A stretch of DNA of 10,467 nt from Lachnospiraceae bacterium (lineage in GTDB: Bacteria; Bacillota; Clostridia; Lachnospirales; Lachnospiraceae). The notes under the pieces were generated by a model, which worked only from the letters and a program-made list of their open reading frames with translations, was not told the origin of the DNA and did no database searches. The stretch covers positions 9,520-19,986 of the forward strand of contig JAAUZS010000098.1 of NCBI GenBank assembly GCA_014804495.1. Direction: 5' to 3'. Positions 1-6,407 of this stretch are shown piece after piece; position 1 is the stretch's first letter; the number at the start of each line of letters is the position of its first letter. The translations under genes were made by a program, and so were the position numbers.

Positions 1-2
1 AC

Positions 3-80
3 GAACTTAGACAAAATAAACAAAAACGGTGCTCGTCGCAAGCGTAATCGCACCTTATTTTGTTTATTTTGTCTAAGTTC
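3..80. repeat. 78-bp palindromic hairpin repeat, copy 1
   Basis: This is a near-perfect inverted repeat. The left arm (3-32) begins GAACTTAGACAAAATAAAC and ends GGTGC; the right arm (50-80) begins GCACC and ends GTCTAAGTTC. The arms differ only by a small bulge near the GC-rich inner part. The 17-nt loop contains CGCAAGCG. The same element recurs at 4407-4484 with equal length and about 90% identity (8 differences counted by eye). The GGTGC/GCACC core is followed by a T-rich run on both strands, so it could also act as a bidirectional transcription terminator; that is inference. It lies upstream of coaE at the window edge, so its left neighbour is unknown. No transposase is associated, so a MITE-like or REP-like element fits best. 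Confidence 0.9.
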
Positions 81-189
81 TGGGTGTCGGAAAGAGTTCT
101 GTTTATTGGAATATGATTCAGTGTATTGAAATAGAGTTTTGAAAATGCCAAACAGATATATTGATATGGAAAGGAACATTGGTATAATA

Positions 190-798
190 ATGAGAATAAT
201 CGGGATTACCGGTGGAGTTGGGGCGGGGAAATCGGAGATTCTGGCGTATATAGAAGAACATTATAACTGTCAGGTGATTTTGGCTGATAAGGTGGCGCAT
301 CGGGTAGAGGAGCCAGGGCAGAAATGTTATGATGAACTGGTTATGCTTCTGGGGAAATATATTTTGAATCCGGATGGAAGTATAGATAAGGCGAAGATGG
401 CAGAGAAGATTTTTGCTGATAAAAATATTCTGGAAAAAGTAAACGGTATCATACATCCGGCGGTAAAAAAGTATATTATGCAGGAGATTGGGGATAGACG
501 CACGGAGGGAAAGCTGGACTTTGTTTTTGTGGAAGCGGCGCTTCTGATTGAAGACGGATACGGTCAGATAGTGGATGAACTTTGGTATATATATTCGGAA
601 ATTGATATCAGAAGAAACAGGCTGAAAGAATCAAGGGCGTATTCGGACGAGAAGATAGATAGCATTTTAAATGGGCAGCTGTCAGATGAAGAATTCAGGC
701 AGCATTGCAAAGTAGTCATTGATAATAATGGGACTATTGCAGATACCTGTAAACAGATTGATAAGAAATTGGAGGAATATCTGTGTCAGAGACAATGA
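190..798 (+). CDS. coaE: Dephospho-CoA kinase
   Basis: This enzyme catalyses the ATP-dependent 3'-phosphorylation of dephospho-CoA, the last step of coenzyme A synthesis in the cytoplasm. The 202-residue product opens with MRIIGITGGVGAGKS, the usual CoaE N-terminus with its Walker A P-loop at residues 8-15. It also shows the family landmarks ADKVAHRVEEPG after the P-loop, IIHPAV near mid-protein, a VEAALLIE stretch where many relatives have a D-PLLFE motif, and a conserved Q in NGQLSDEEF. The reading frame is open back to 139, but ATG 190 is chosen because it matches the family start and follows GGAAAGGA at 168-175 (spacing 14, rather long). An upstream in-frame ATG at 166 has no ribosome site. 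The gene's end overlaps the next start by 16 bases, so translational coupling with the FtsA-like gene is likely. Length is normal for the family (about 200). Confidence 0.95.
   Translation: MRIIGITGGVGAGKSEILAYIEEHYNCQVILADKVAHRVEEPGQKCYDELVMLLGKYILNPDGSIDKAKMAEKIFADKNILEKVNGIIHPAVKKYIMQEIGDRRTEGKLDFVFVEAALLIEDGYGQIVDELWYIYSEIDIRRNRLKESRAYSDEKIDSILNGQLSDEEFRQHCKVVIDNNGTIADTCKQIDKKLEEYLCQRQ
771..775 (+). promoter_or_regulatory. Shine-Dalgarno site deciding a GTG start inside coaE
   Basis: GGAGG lies 7 nt before GTG 783, an ideal distance. The in-frame ATG at 795, which would give a textbook ATGA overlap with the coaE stop, is 19 nt away, too far for this site. The FtsA-like protein therefore most likely starts at GTG 783, with the signal and start both buried in the end of coaE. 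Confidence 0.75.
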
Positions 799-3071
799 AA
801 TTACCGGGTCAATTAGTATTTGGTCTGGATATTGGAACGAGAAGTATTGTAGGAACGGTAGGATATCGAACAGGAGAACATTTCCATGTTGTGGCACAAT
901 GCATAAGGGAACATGAAACACGCGCCATGCTGGACGGGCAGATTCATGACATTCATAAGGTAGGAACTACGATCAGCGAAGTGAAGCGCAATCTGGAAGA
1001 AAAGACCGGCAGGAACTTTACAGACGTATGTATTGCTGCAGCCGGACGTGTGCTGCGTACTATGACGACAAATGTGGAGTATGAGTTTCCGGCTGATAAA
1101 GAAGTAAATGGCGAGGATATATATGCTCTTGATTCTATGGGTGTAGAAAAGGCATATGAGGAATTCTTAAAAACCGATAATACTGAAATGAAATTCTATT
1201 GTGTCGGATATTCTGTAGTGAGATACTATTTGAATCATTACCCGATTGGAAATCTGGAAGGACATAAGGCGAAGCACATAGGAGCGGATGTCATTGCAAC
1301 ATTTCTTCCGGATGATGTGGTAGACGGATTATATAAAGCGGTGGGGCTCGCAGGGCTTGAAGTTGCGAATCTGACGCTTGAGCCTATTGCAGCGATTCAG
1401 GTAGCCATACCCGAGATGTATCGCATGTTAAATATTGCCTTGGTCGATGTGGGCGCGGGTACGTCTGATATTTCTATTACAAATGACGGAAGCATTATTG
1501 CTTACGGTATGATTCCTATTGCAGGCGACGCGCTGACAGAGGTAATTGCCAAGCATTGTCTGGTTGATTTTAAGACCGCAGAGCAAATCAAACGCGAAGC
1601 CGGAGAAAAAGAAACAATTGAATATAAAGATATTATGGGACTTTCCCAGACTATTTCCAGAGAGAAGGTACTGGAAGTAGCTGCTCCTGTCATCAAGGAT
1701 ATGACCAAGCAGGTTGCTGATAAGATTAAGGAGTTAAACGGTAATAAGTCTGTCAGTGCGGCGTTTGTGGTAGGCGGCGGCGGAAAACTGCCGGGATATA
1801 CGGATGAACTGGCTTCGCAGCTTAATATTCAGCATGAAAGGGTTGCGGTGCGCGGTGAGGAAGTTATGCTAAACATAGTGTTCCATGAGGAGGATGCAAG
1901 GAGAGATTCCCTGATGGTAACACCTATTGGAATCTGCCTTAGTTTCTATGAACAGAGTAATAATTTTATCTTTGTATACTTCAATGATCAGAGGATTAAG
2001 CTTTATGATAATAATAAACTTGCAGTTGTAGATGCCGCGATGCAGGCGGAATTTGCGAATTCCGGACTTTTCCCGAAACGTGGAAAGGAACTGAATTATT
2101 TCGTTAATGGCAAGCCGCGTATTACAAGAGGCTCTTTAGGAGAAGCCGCCGTAATCATGGTAAATGGGCAGGAGGCCGATATTTATACTCCTATTCATGC
2201 CAATGACCAGATTAAGGTAGTGGAATCGACTGCAGGAGAGCCGGCAGCTTTAGACATTGACAAGCTTCCGGAATATGGCGCAGCCTTGTGGGTAGAGGTC
2301 AATGAAAAGAAAGTGGAACTGCCTGTGTTTGCTATGGTAAACGGTCACTTGCAGTCGGGTTTTTATGGTATCAAAGAAAATGACTCGATTGAGTTTTTGA
2401 ATTATTATACAGTCAGACAGATTGCAGAGTTCATGGATGTAATCATCAATCAGGATATGAATATTTATGTGAATAATAAACTGGCGGATATGGATACCAA
2501 GGTTTATGAGAATTTCTCTGTTATCTGGACAATGGAAGAACTGCAGCTGTCAGACAGGGATATATATGGAAGCGGGGCACCTGACACTTATGCCAATCTG
2601 CCGGAAGATGACGGAAGCTATGTGAAGAGTGAGCCGCGAAAAGAAGAGAAGAATTTGTTTACGGAAGAGAACAGTATGCTTAATGCCGGAACCGGAATGG
2701 AATCAGAAGGTGAAGGCGCTCAGGAAGCGAATACGGACCCGGTAAAAACGGATGCAAATGCAATAAAGACGAATGCAGATACAGTTACGGATGTATCAGG
2801 AGCAAATGAAAGTAAATCTGAGGGAACTGACAATGAGACTGAAAACAGTAAGTATAATATTCCCAGAAGCATACAGGTTACGGTTAATGGAGAGCAGATT
2901 CGTCTGGAGGGTAAGACAGAGTATATATTTGTAGACGTATTTGATTACATAGACTTTGACTTGTCAGTACCGCAGGGAAGCGGCATTGCAACGAAGTTAA
3001 ACGAGAAGGATGCGCAGTATATGGAACCGATTCACAGCGGCGATGTGATAAAAATTTATTGGAAAGACTGA
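783..3071 (+). CDS. FtsA-like actin-fold ATPase with long C-terminal extension
   Basis: This is a 762-residue member of the FtsA/PilM/MreB actin-like superfamily (COG0849 type). FtsA proper tethers the FtsZ ring to the membrane and is about 420 residues, so this is nearly twice as long. Visible motifs are phosphate-1 GLDIGTRSIVG (14-24), an SHS2/1C-like segment around 80-160 beginning VCIAAAGRVLR, phosphate-2 DVGAGTSD (222-229) and the adenosine motif VGGGG (330-334). The ATPase core ends near 380. The rest (about 380-762) holds several beta-rich stretches with a VNG turn (441-443, 519-521, 701-703) and two similar ends, YTPIHANDQIKVV (468-480) and MEPIHSGDVIKIY (747-759). A low-complexity Asp/Glu/Thr/Asn linker covers roughly 605-690. 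No C-terminal amphipathic membrane helix like that of FtsA is evident, as the protein ends IKIYWKD. It is probably cytoplasmic and linked to cell division or envelope work, but the true role is unknown. It sits between coaE and walJ in one transcription unit. Confidence 0.85.
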   Translation: MSETMKLPGQLVFGLDIGTRSIVGTVGYRTGEHFHVVAQCIREHETRAMLDGQIHDIHKVGTTISEVKRNLEEKTGRNFTDVCIAAAGRVLRTMTTNVEYEFPADKEVNGEDIYALDSMGVEKAYEEFLKTDNTEMKFYCVGYSVVRYYLNHYPIGNLEGHKAKHIGADVIATFLPDDVVDGLYKAVGLAGLEVANLTLEPIAAIQVAIPEMYRMLNIALVDVGAGTSDISITNDGSIIAYGMIPIAGDALTEVIAKHCLVDFKTAEQIKREAGEKETIEYKDIMGLSQTISREKVLEVAAPVIKDMTKQVADKIKELNGNKSVSAAFVVGGGGKLPGYTDELASQLNIQHERVAVRGEEVMLNIVFHEEDARRDSLMVTPIGICLSFYEQSNNFIFVYFNDQRIKLYDNNKLAVVDAAMQAEFANSGLFPKRGKELNYFVNGKPRITRGSLGEAAVIMVNGQEADIYTPIHANDQIKVVESTAGEPAALDIDKLPEYGAALWVEVNEKKVELPVFAMVNGHLQSGFYGIKENDSIEFLNYYTVRQIAEFMDVIINQDMNIYVNNKLADMDTKVYENFSVIWTMEELQLSDRDIYGSGAPDTYANLPEDDGSYVKSEPRKEEKNLFTEENSMLNAGTGMESEGEGAQEANTDPVKTDANAIKTNADTVTDVSGANESKSEGTDNETENSKYNIPRSIQVTVNGEQIRLEGKTEYIFVDVFDYIDFDLSVPQGSGIATKLNEKDAQYMEPIHSGDVIKIYWKD

Positions 3072-3078
3072 GATACTT

Positions 3079-3876
3079 ATGAGATTATGCAGTATAGCAA
3101 GCGGCAGCAGCGGTAATTGTATTTATGCAGGTTCTGATGCAACGCACCTTTTGATTGATGCAGGCATCAGTTGTAAGCGTATTGAAGAGGGGATTTCTAC
3201 ACTTGGTGTAAAAATATCGGAATTGGACGCTATATTTATTACCCATGAGCATGCAGACCACATAAACGGTTTAGGAGTTATAGCAAGAAAATATGGAATT
3301 CCCATTTACGGAACGGCAGGAACGATACAGGAGATAAAGAAGACAGCTTCTTTGGGGAATATAGACGATTCCCTTTTTCACTGTATCAGGGCAGATGAAA
3401 AATGCATAGTAAAGGATATGACTCTGTATCCTATGCGAACTTCTCATGATGCTGCCGAGCCGGTAGCATACAGAATCAGCCATGATAAAAAGAAGATGGG
3501 CATTATTACTGATTTAGGATGTTATAATGATTATACAGTTGCCTGTCTTAAAGATTTGGACGTATTGTATCTGGAAGCAAATCATGATGTAAATATGCTT
3601 CAGGTCGGGCCATATCCGTATTTCCTGAAACAGCGGATATTAGGCGACAGAGGGCATCTGTCCAACGAGACATCGGGCAAACTTCTCAGCAGACTGTTGA
3701 ATGACCATTTGCAGGCTGTTGTGTTAGGGCATCTGAGTAAGGAAAATAATATGCCGGAGCTTGCTTATGAGGCGGTAAAATTGGAAATTATGATGTCGGA
3801 AACAGGATATAGGGAAGATGACTTCCCTATTTATGTTGCAAAGAGGAATGAAGTATCAGAGATGATTGAGATATAA
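3079..3876 (+). CDS. walJ: Metallo-beta-lactamase-fold nuclease, WalJ/YycJ family
   Basis: The 265-residue protein shows the metal-binding signature THEHADH (H56, H58, D60, H61), a further histidine in SHDAAEP (H123), aspartate D145 in TDLG, and H218 in LGHLSKENN. The stretch LEANHD (165-170) followed by GPYPYFLKQRILGDRGHLSN (177-196) is the hallmark of the YycJ/WalJ group. Known relatives are reported to be DNA exonucleases, linked to mismatch repair in Bacillus; in B. subtilis the gene sits in the walRK two-component operon. Here it is detached from any walRK genes and lies 7 bp after the FtsA-like gene, so the two are probably co-transcribed. A GGAAAG stretch at the end of the upstream gene can serve as ribosome site. 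The large palindrome begins 4 bp after the stop and may mark the end of the transcription unit. Confidence 0.9.
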   Translation: MRLCSIASGSSGNCIYAGSDATHLLIDAGISCKRIEEGISTLGVKISELDAIFITHEHADHINGLGVIARKYGIPIYGTAGTIQEIKKTASLGNIDDSLFHCIRADEKCIVKDMTLYPMRTSHDAAEPVAYRISHDKKKMGIITDLGCYNDYTVACLKDLDVLYLEANHDVNMLQVGPYPYFLKQRILGDRGHLSNETSGKLLSRLLNDHLQAVVLGHLSKENNMPELAYEAVKLEIMMSETGYREDDFPIYVAKRNEVSEMIEI

Positions 3877-3880
3877 TAGG

Positions 3881-4078
3881 TAATTGCAGAGCTCACTTTT
3901 TGAAACAGTCCGTTGTACAATATATACAAATCAACGCAGGCACGCTTGCGCTGCATTGCCGCTCGTAGCGGTAGTAAGCTCGAAAAGACCTCGCTAACTA
4001 CCGACGGCGGCAGAGCACCTGCTTTTGTTTTGTATATATTGTACAACTACATTTTGGAAATAGAGAGTTTTGCAATTA
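3881..4078. repeat. ~198-bp imperfect palindrome filling the walJ-ACT gap
   Basis: Outer arms TAATTGCA (3881-3888) and TGCAATTA (4071-4078) are exact complements. In register with them, GTTGTACAATATATACAAA (3912-3930) pairs perfectly over 19 bp with 4029-4047. Further in, GCAGG pairs with CCTGC, TGCCGC (3957-3962) with GCGGCA (4007-4012), and GGTAGT (3970-3975) with ACTACC (3997-4002), leaving a small apex. Several outer mismatches would be G-U pairs in plus-strand RNA. It starts 4 bp after the walJ stop and ends 37 bp before the ACT gene. It differs in sequence from the 78-bp hairpin repeat, apart from an inverted CGCTTGCG/CGCAAGCG octamer, and only one copy is present here. A MITE-like element or a structured untranslated region are both possible. 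Confidence 0.8.
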
Positions 4079-4082
4079 TATA
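4055..4082 (+). promoter_or_regulatory. Possible promoter of the ACT gene, overlapping the palindrome's right arm
   Basis: TTGGAA (4055-4060) and TATATA (4077-4082) are 16 bp apart, a sigma-A-like arrangement. The predicted transcription start near 4089 would leave a leader of about 27 nt that still includes the AAAGGAA ribosome site at 4098-4104. The -35 box and most of the -10 box lie inside the palindrome's right arm, so the element itself may supply the promoter. The A/T-rich setting makes chance matches common. Confidence 0.4.
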
Positions 4083-4115
4083 TGAGATATAGTACAGAAA
4101 GGAATAGGTTTATTT

Positions 4116-4388
4116 ATGAAGAAAACAATTATTACAGTGGTAGGAAAAGATACGGTTGGTATTATTGCGAAAGTGTGTACATATTTAGCGGATAACGGAA
4201 TTAATATTCTGGATATTTCACAGACGATAGTACAGGATTATTTTAATATGATGATGATTGTAGATATGAATAAGGCAAGTAAGGATTTTGGTGTTATAGT
4301 AGAAGAACTGGCTAAGCTCGGTGAGAGTATCGGGGTTATTATTAAGTGTCAGAAGGAAGAGATTTTTAATCAGATGCATAGGATATAG
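4116..4388 (+). CDS. ACT domain protein, UPF0237 family
   Basis: This is a 90-residue single-domain ACT protein. The N-terminus KKTIITVVGKDTVGIIAKV (2-20) has the beta strand followed by the GKD-xx-GI loop typical of ligand-binding ACT domains, and ADNGINILDISQTI (25-38) is the usual helix-to-strand continuation. Length and sequence fit UPF0237, related to the regulatory ACT domains of GcvR. ACT domains bind amino acids or other small ligands and regulate partner proteins. The ligand here is unknown. The family is often encoded directly before a DUF711/UPF0210 gene, as it is here, so the two products probably act together. ATG 4116 follows AAAGGAA by 11 nt. Unlike compact versions of this pair, a 78-bp hairpin and a promoter-like sequence lie between the two genes. 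Confidence 0.9.
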   Translation: MKKTIITVVGKDTVGIIAKVCTYLADNGINILDISQTIVQDYFNMMMIVDMNKASKDFGVIVEELAKLGESIGVIIKCQKEEIFNQMHRI

Positions 4389-4406
4389 AATGTTATTGCA
4401 TGTGAC

Positions 4407-4484
4407 GAACTTATCCAAAATAAACAAAAACGGTGCTCACCGCAAGCGAAATCGCACCTTATTTTGTTCATTTTGGATAAGTTC
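4407..4484. repeat. 78-bp palindromic hairpin repeat, copy 2
   Basis: This is the second copy of the element at 3-80, same orientation and same length. Its left arm is 4407-4436 (GAACTTATCC...GGTGC) and its right arm 4454-4484 (GCACC...GGATAAGTTC). Compared with copy 1, GA at stem positions 8-9 has become TC, and the opposing TC at 70-71 has become GA, so both pairs are kept. The remaining changes are three in the loop and one in the right arm. It begins 18 bp after the ACT stop and ends 67 bp before the DUF711 start. The GC core plus T-rich tail could terminate transcription after the ACT gene. Confidence 0.9.
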
Positions 4485-4490
4485 TGGATA

Positions 4491-4520
4491 TTGAAATAGA
4501 ACTTCATGATTGCTTAATAT
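4491..4520 (+). promoter_or_regulatory. Probable promoter of the DUF711 gene
   Basis: TTGAAA (4491-4496) and TAATAT (4515-4520) are separated by 18 bp. Transcription would begin near 4527, just ahead of the AGAGGAG ribosome site (4533-4539) that serves ATG 4552. The -35 box starts only 7 bp beyond the hairpin repeat and belongs to a TTGAAATAGA motif also found downstream of copy 1. If active, it gives the DUF711 gene its own transcript. Confidence 0.55.
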
Positions 4521-4551
4521 GTGTGGGATTAGAGAGGAGTATTAATATTTA

Positions 4552-5916
4552 ATGATTAATATATTTGAAGTCGCAGAAACAAATGAGATGATAGAGAAGG
4601 AAAATCTGGATGTCAGGACAATCACGTTGGGGATTAGTCTGTTGGATTGTATAGATTCGGATTTGGGGAAACTGAATGAGAAGATTTATAATAAAATATA
4701 CGATGCAGCAAAGGATTTAGTGGCGACAGGAGAGCAGATTTCGAGAGAATATGGTATTCCGATTGTCAATAAGAGAATTTCTGTTACGCCGATTGCCATC
4801 ATAGGCGCGGCGGCATGTAAATCATCGGATGATTTTGTGACGATTGCAAAGACATTAGATAAAGTAGCGCATAAAGTGGGGGTAAACTTTATCGGAGGAT
4901 ATTCTGCTTTGGTTTCAAAGGGGATGACCATGGCGGATGAGCTTTTAATCCGTTCCATTCCTCAGGCACTGTCTGTTACGGAAAGAGTATGCAGCTCCGT
5001 CAACGTAGGTTCTACCAGAACGGGTATTGATATGGATGCAGTAAAGCTGATGGGAGAAGTGATAAAGCAGACGGCGCTGGCAACTAAGGAATTCGATTCA
5101 CTTGGCTGCGCCAAACTGGTAGTATTCTGTAATGCTCCGGATGATAATCCTTTCATGGCGGGTGCTTTTCATGGTGTGACAGAGGCGGACAAGATAATCA
5201 ATGTCGGCGTCAGCGGTCCCGGCGTTGTCAAGACTGCACTCAGCATGGTAAGAGGCGAGAGTTTCGAGGTATTATGCGAAACAATTAAAAAAACCGCATT
5301 TAAAGTAACGCGTGTGGGGCAGCTGGTGGCAAAAGAAGCTTCAAGAAGGCTTAATGTACCGTTCGGTATCGTGGACTTATCGCTTGCACCTACGCCGGCA
5401 ATCGGAGACAGTGTTGCGGATATCCTTTGTGAAATCGGATTGGAGTATGCCGGAGCTCCCGGTACAACGGCCGCGCTTGCCCTGCTTAATGATCAGGTTA
5501 AAAAGGGCGGTGTTATGGCATCGTCTTATGTAGGCGGTTTAAGCGGAGCTTTTATTCCGGTCAGCGAAGATCAGGGCATGATTGATGCAGTGAGCGCAGG
5601 AGCGCTTACCTTAGAAAAACTGGAGGCAATGACATGCGTCTGCTCCGTAGGTCTTGATATGATTGCAATTCCCGGTGATACTAAGGAAACGACCATCTCA
5701 GGTATCATTGCTGATGAGATGGCTATCGGCATGGTGAACCAGAAAACGACGGCGGTTCGTCTGATTCCCGTGATTGGTAAAGGCGTGGGTGAAACCGTAG
5801 AATTCGGCGGGCTGTTAGGCTATGCGCCTATTATGCCGGTTAATCAGTTCTCGTGCGATGCATTTATTAACCGCGGCGGAAGAATTCCGGCTCCGATACA
5901 TAGTTTTAAGAATTAA
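4552..5916 (+). CDS. DUF711/UPF0210 family (PFL-like) protein
   Basis: This 454-residue protein is full length for UPF0210/DUF711, annotated in many genomes as PFL family protein because its fold resembles pyruvate formate-lyase. Recognisable segments are [20 protein letters not shown] at the N-terminus, [11 protein letters not shown] (25-35), VGSTRTGID (152-160), [12 protein letters not shown] (219-230) and the C-terminal [14 protein letters not shown]. The family has no established reaction. The recurrent ACT partner just upstream suggests a metabolic enzyme or sensor controlled by a small ligand, but this is inference. ATG 4552 is preceded by AGAGGAG with a spacing of 12. Its coding G+C is higher than that of the two genes that follow. 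The last codons enter an A/T-rich hairpin. Confidence 0.92.
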   Translation: MINIFEVAETNEMIEKENLDVRTITLGISLLDCIDSDLGKLNEKIYNKIYDAAKDLVATGEQISREYGIPIVNKRISVTPIAIIGAAACKSSDDFVTIAKTLDKVAHKVGVNFIGGYSALVSKGMTMADELLIRSIPQALSVTERVCSSVNVGSTRTGIDMDAVKLMGEVIKQTALATKEFDSLGCAKLVVFCNAPDDNPFMAGAFHGVTEADKIINVGVSGPGVVKTALSMVRGESFEVLCETIKKTAFKVTRVGQLVAKEASRRLNVPFGIVDLSLAPTPAIGDSVADILCEIGLEYAGAPGTTAALALLNDQVKKGGVMASSYVGGLSGAFIPVSEDQGMIDAVSAGALTLEKLEAMTCVCSVGLDMIAIPGDTKETTISGIIADEMAIGMVNQKTTAVRLIPVIGKGVGETVEFGGLLGYAPIMPVNQFSCDAFINRGGRIPAPIHSFKN

Positions 5917-5930
5917 GGAATTTTTAAAAC
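5903..5930. other. A/T-rich hairpin spanning the DUF711 stop codon
   Basis: GTTTTAAGAATT (5903-5914) and AATTTTTAAAAC (5919-5930) pair over 12 positions with one G-U and a 4-nt AAGG loop that includes part of the TAA stop. There is no following T-run on the plus strand, so it is not a standard intrinsic terminator. It may slow 3' exonucleases or be chance in A/T-rich DNA. Confidence 0.35.
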
Positions 5931-5977
5931 AAAAAATATTGTTTATGAAAAACTCAAGAAGGAGCATGGTTATTGTT

Positions 5978-6394
5978 ATGAAAGATGCGGAAAAAACAGT
6001 CGGAAAAATGATTGATAAATCAAGTACAAGCTTTATTTCATATGTGGATGATGAAGGATACCCTATCACAAAGGCTATGTTGAAGCCGAGAGAGCGGGAA
6101 GGAATAAAAACTATTTATTTTTCTACGAACACATCTTCTAATAAGGTGAAATATTTTAAGCAGAATAATAAAGCAAGCGTTTATTTTGTTGACAGGCGTT
6201 TCTTCCGTGGTGTCAGTCTGGTTGGAACCGTAGAAGTATTAGAAACACAGGAAGCAAAAGAAAGAATTTGGCAAAAAGGAGATACTCTTTATTATAAAGA
6301 AGGGGTCACAGATCCGGATTATTGTGTTTTAAAATTTACGGCGGAAAAAGGGAGATATTATAGTAATTTTAGATCTGAAGATTTTGAAATCTGA
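5978..6394 (+). CDS. Pyridoxamine 5'-phosphate oxidase-like split-barrel protein
   Basis: The 138-residue product has the opening of small FMN-binding split-barrel proteins: a short helix, then FISYVDDEGYPITKAML (19-35), where the strand and the DEDGYP-type turn are typical, followed by IKTIYFSTNTSSNKVKYF (43-60) and KASVYFVDRRFFRGVSLVG (66-84). Members of this group (PNPOx-like, general-stress type) bind flavins or haem and are seldom true PdxH enzymes, so the substrate is unknown. ATG 5978 is preferred: AGAAGGAG (5957-5964) precedes it by 13 nt. The in-frame ATG 5966 is only 1 nt from that site, and ATG 5945 has no nearby site. It is followed after 13 bp by the lipoprotein gene, so they probably share a transcript. 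Coding DNA is more A/T-rich than that of the upstream housekeeping genes. Confidence 0.8.
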   Translation: MKDAEKTVGKMIDKSSTSFISYVDDEGYPITKAMLKPREREGIKTIYFSTNTSSNKVKYFKQNNKASVYFVDRRFFRGVSLVGTVEVLETQEAKERIWQKGDTLYYKEGVTDPDYCVLKFTAEKGRYYSNFRSEDFEI

Positions 6395-6407
6395 AGGGCA
6401 GGTTATT

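Noticed and set aside
161..188. TTGATA-16-TATAAT, the closest sigma-A consensus match before coaE
   Set aside because: Transcription would start near 195, inside the coaE coding sequence, so it cannot drive the full-length gene. It is probably a chance match in A/T-rich sequence.
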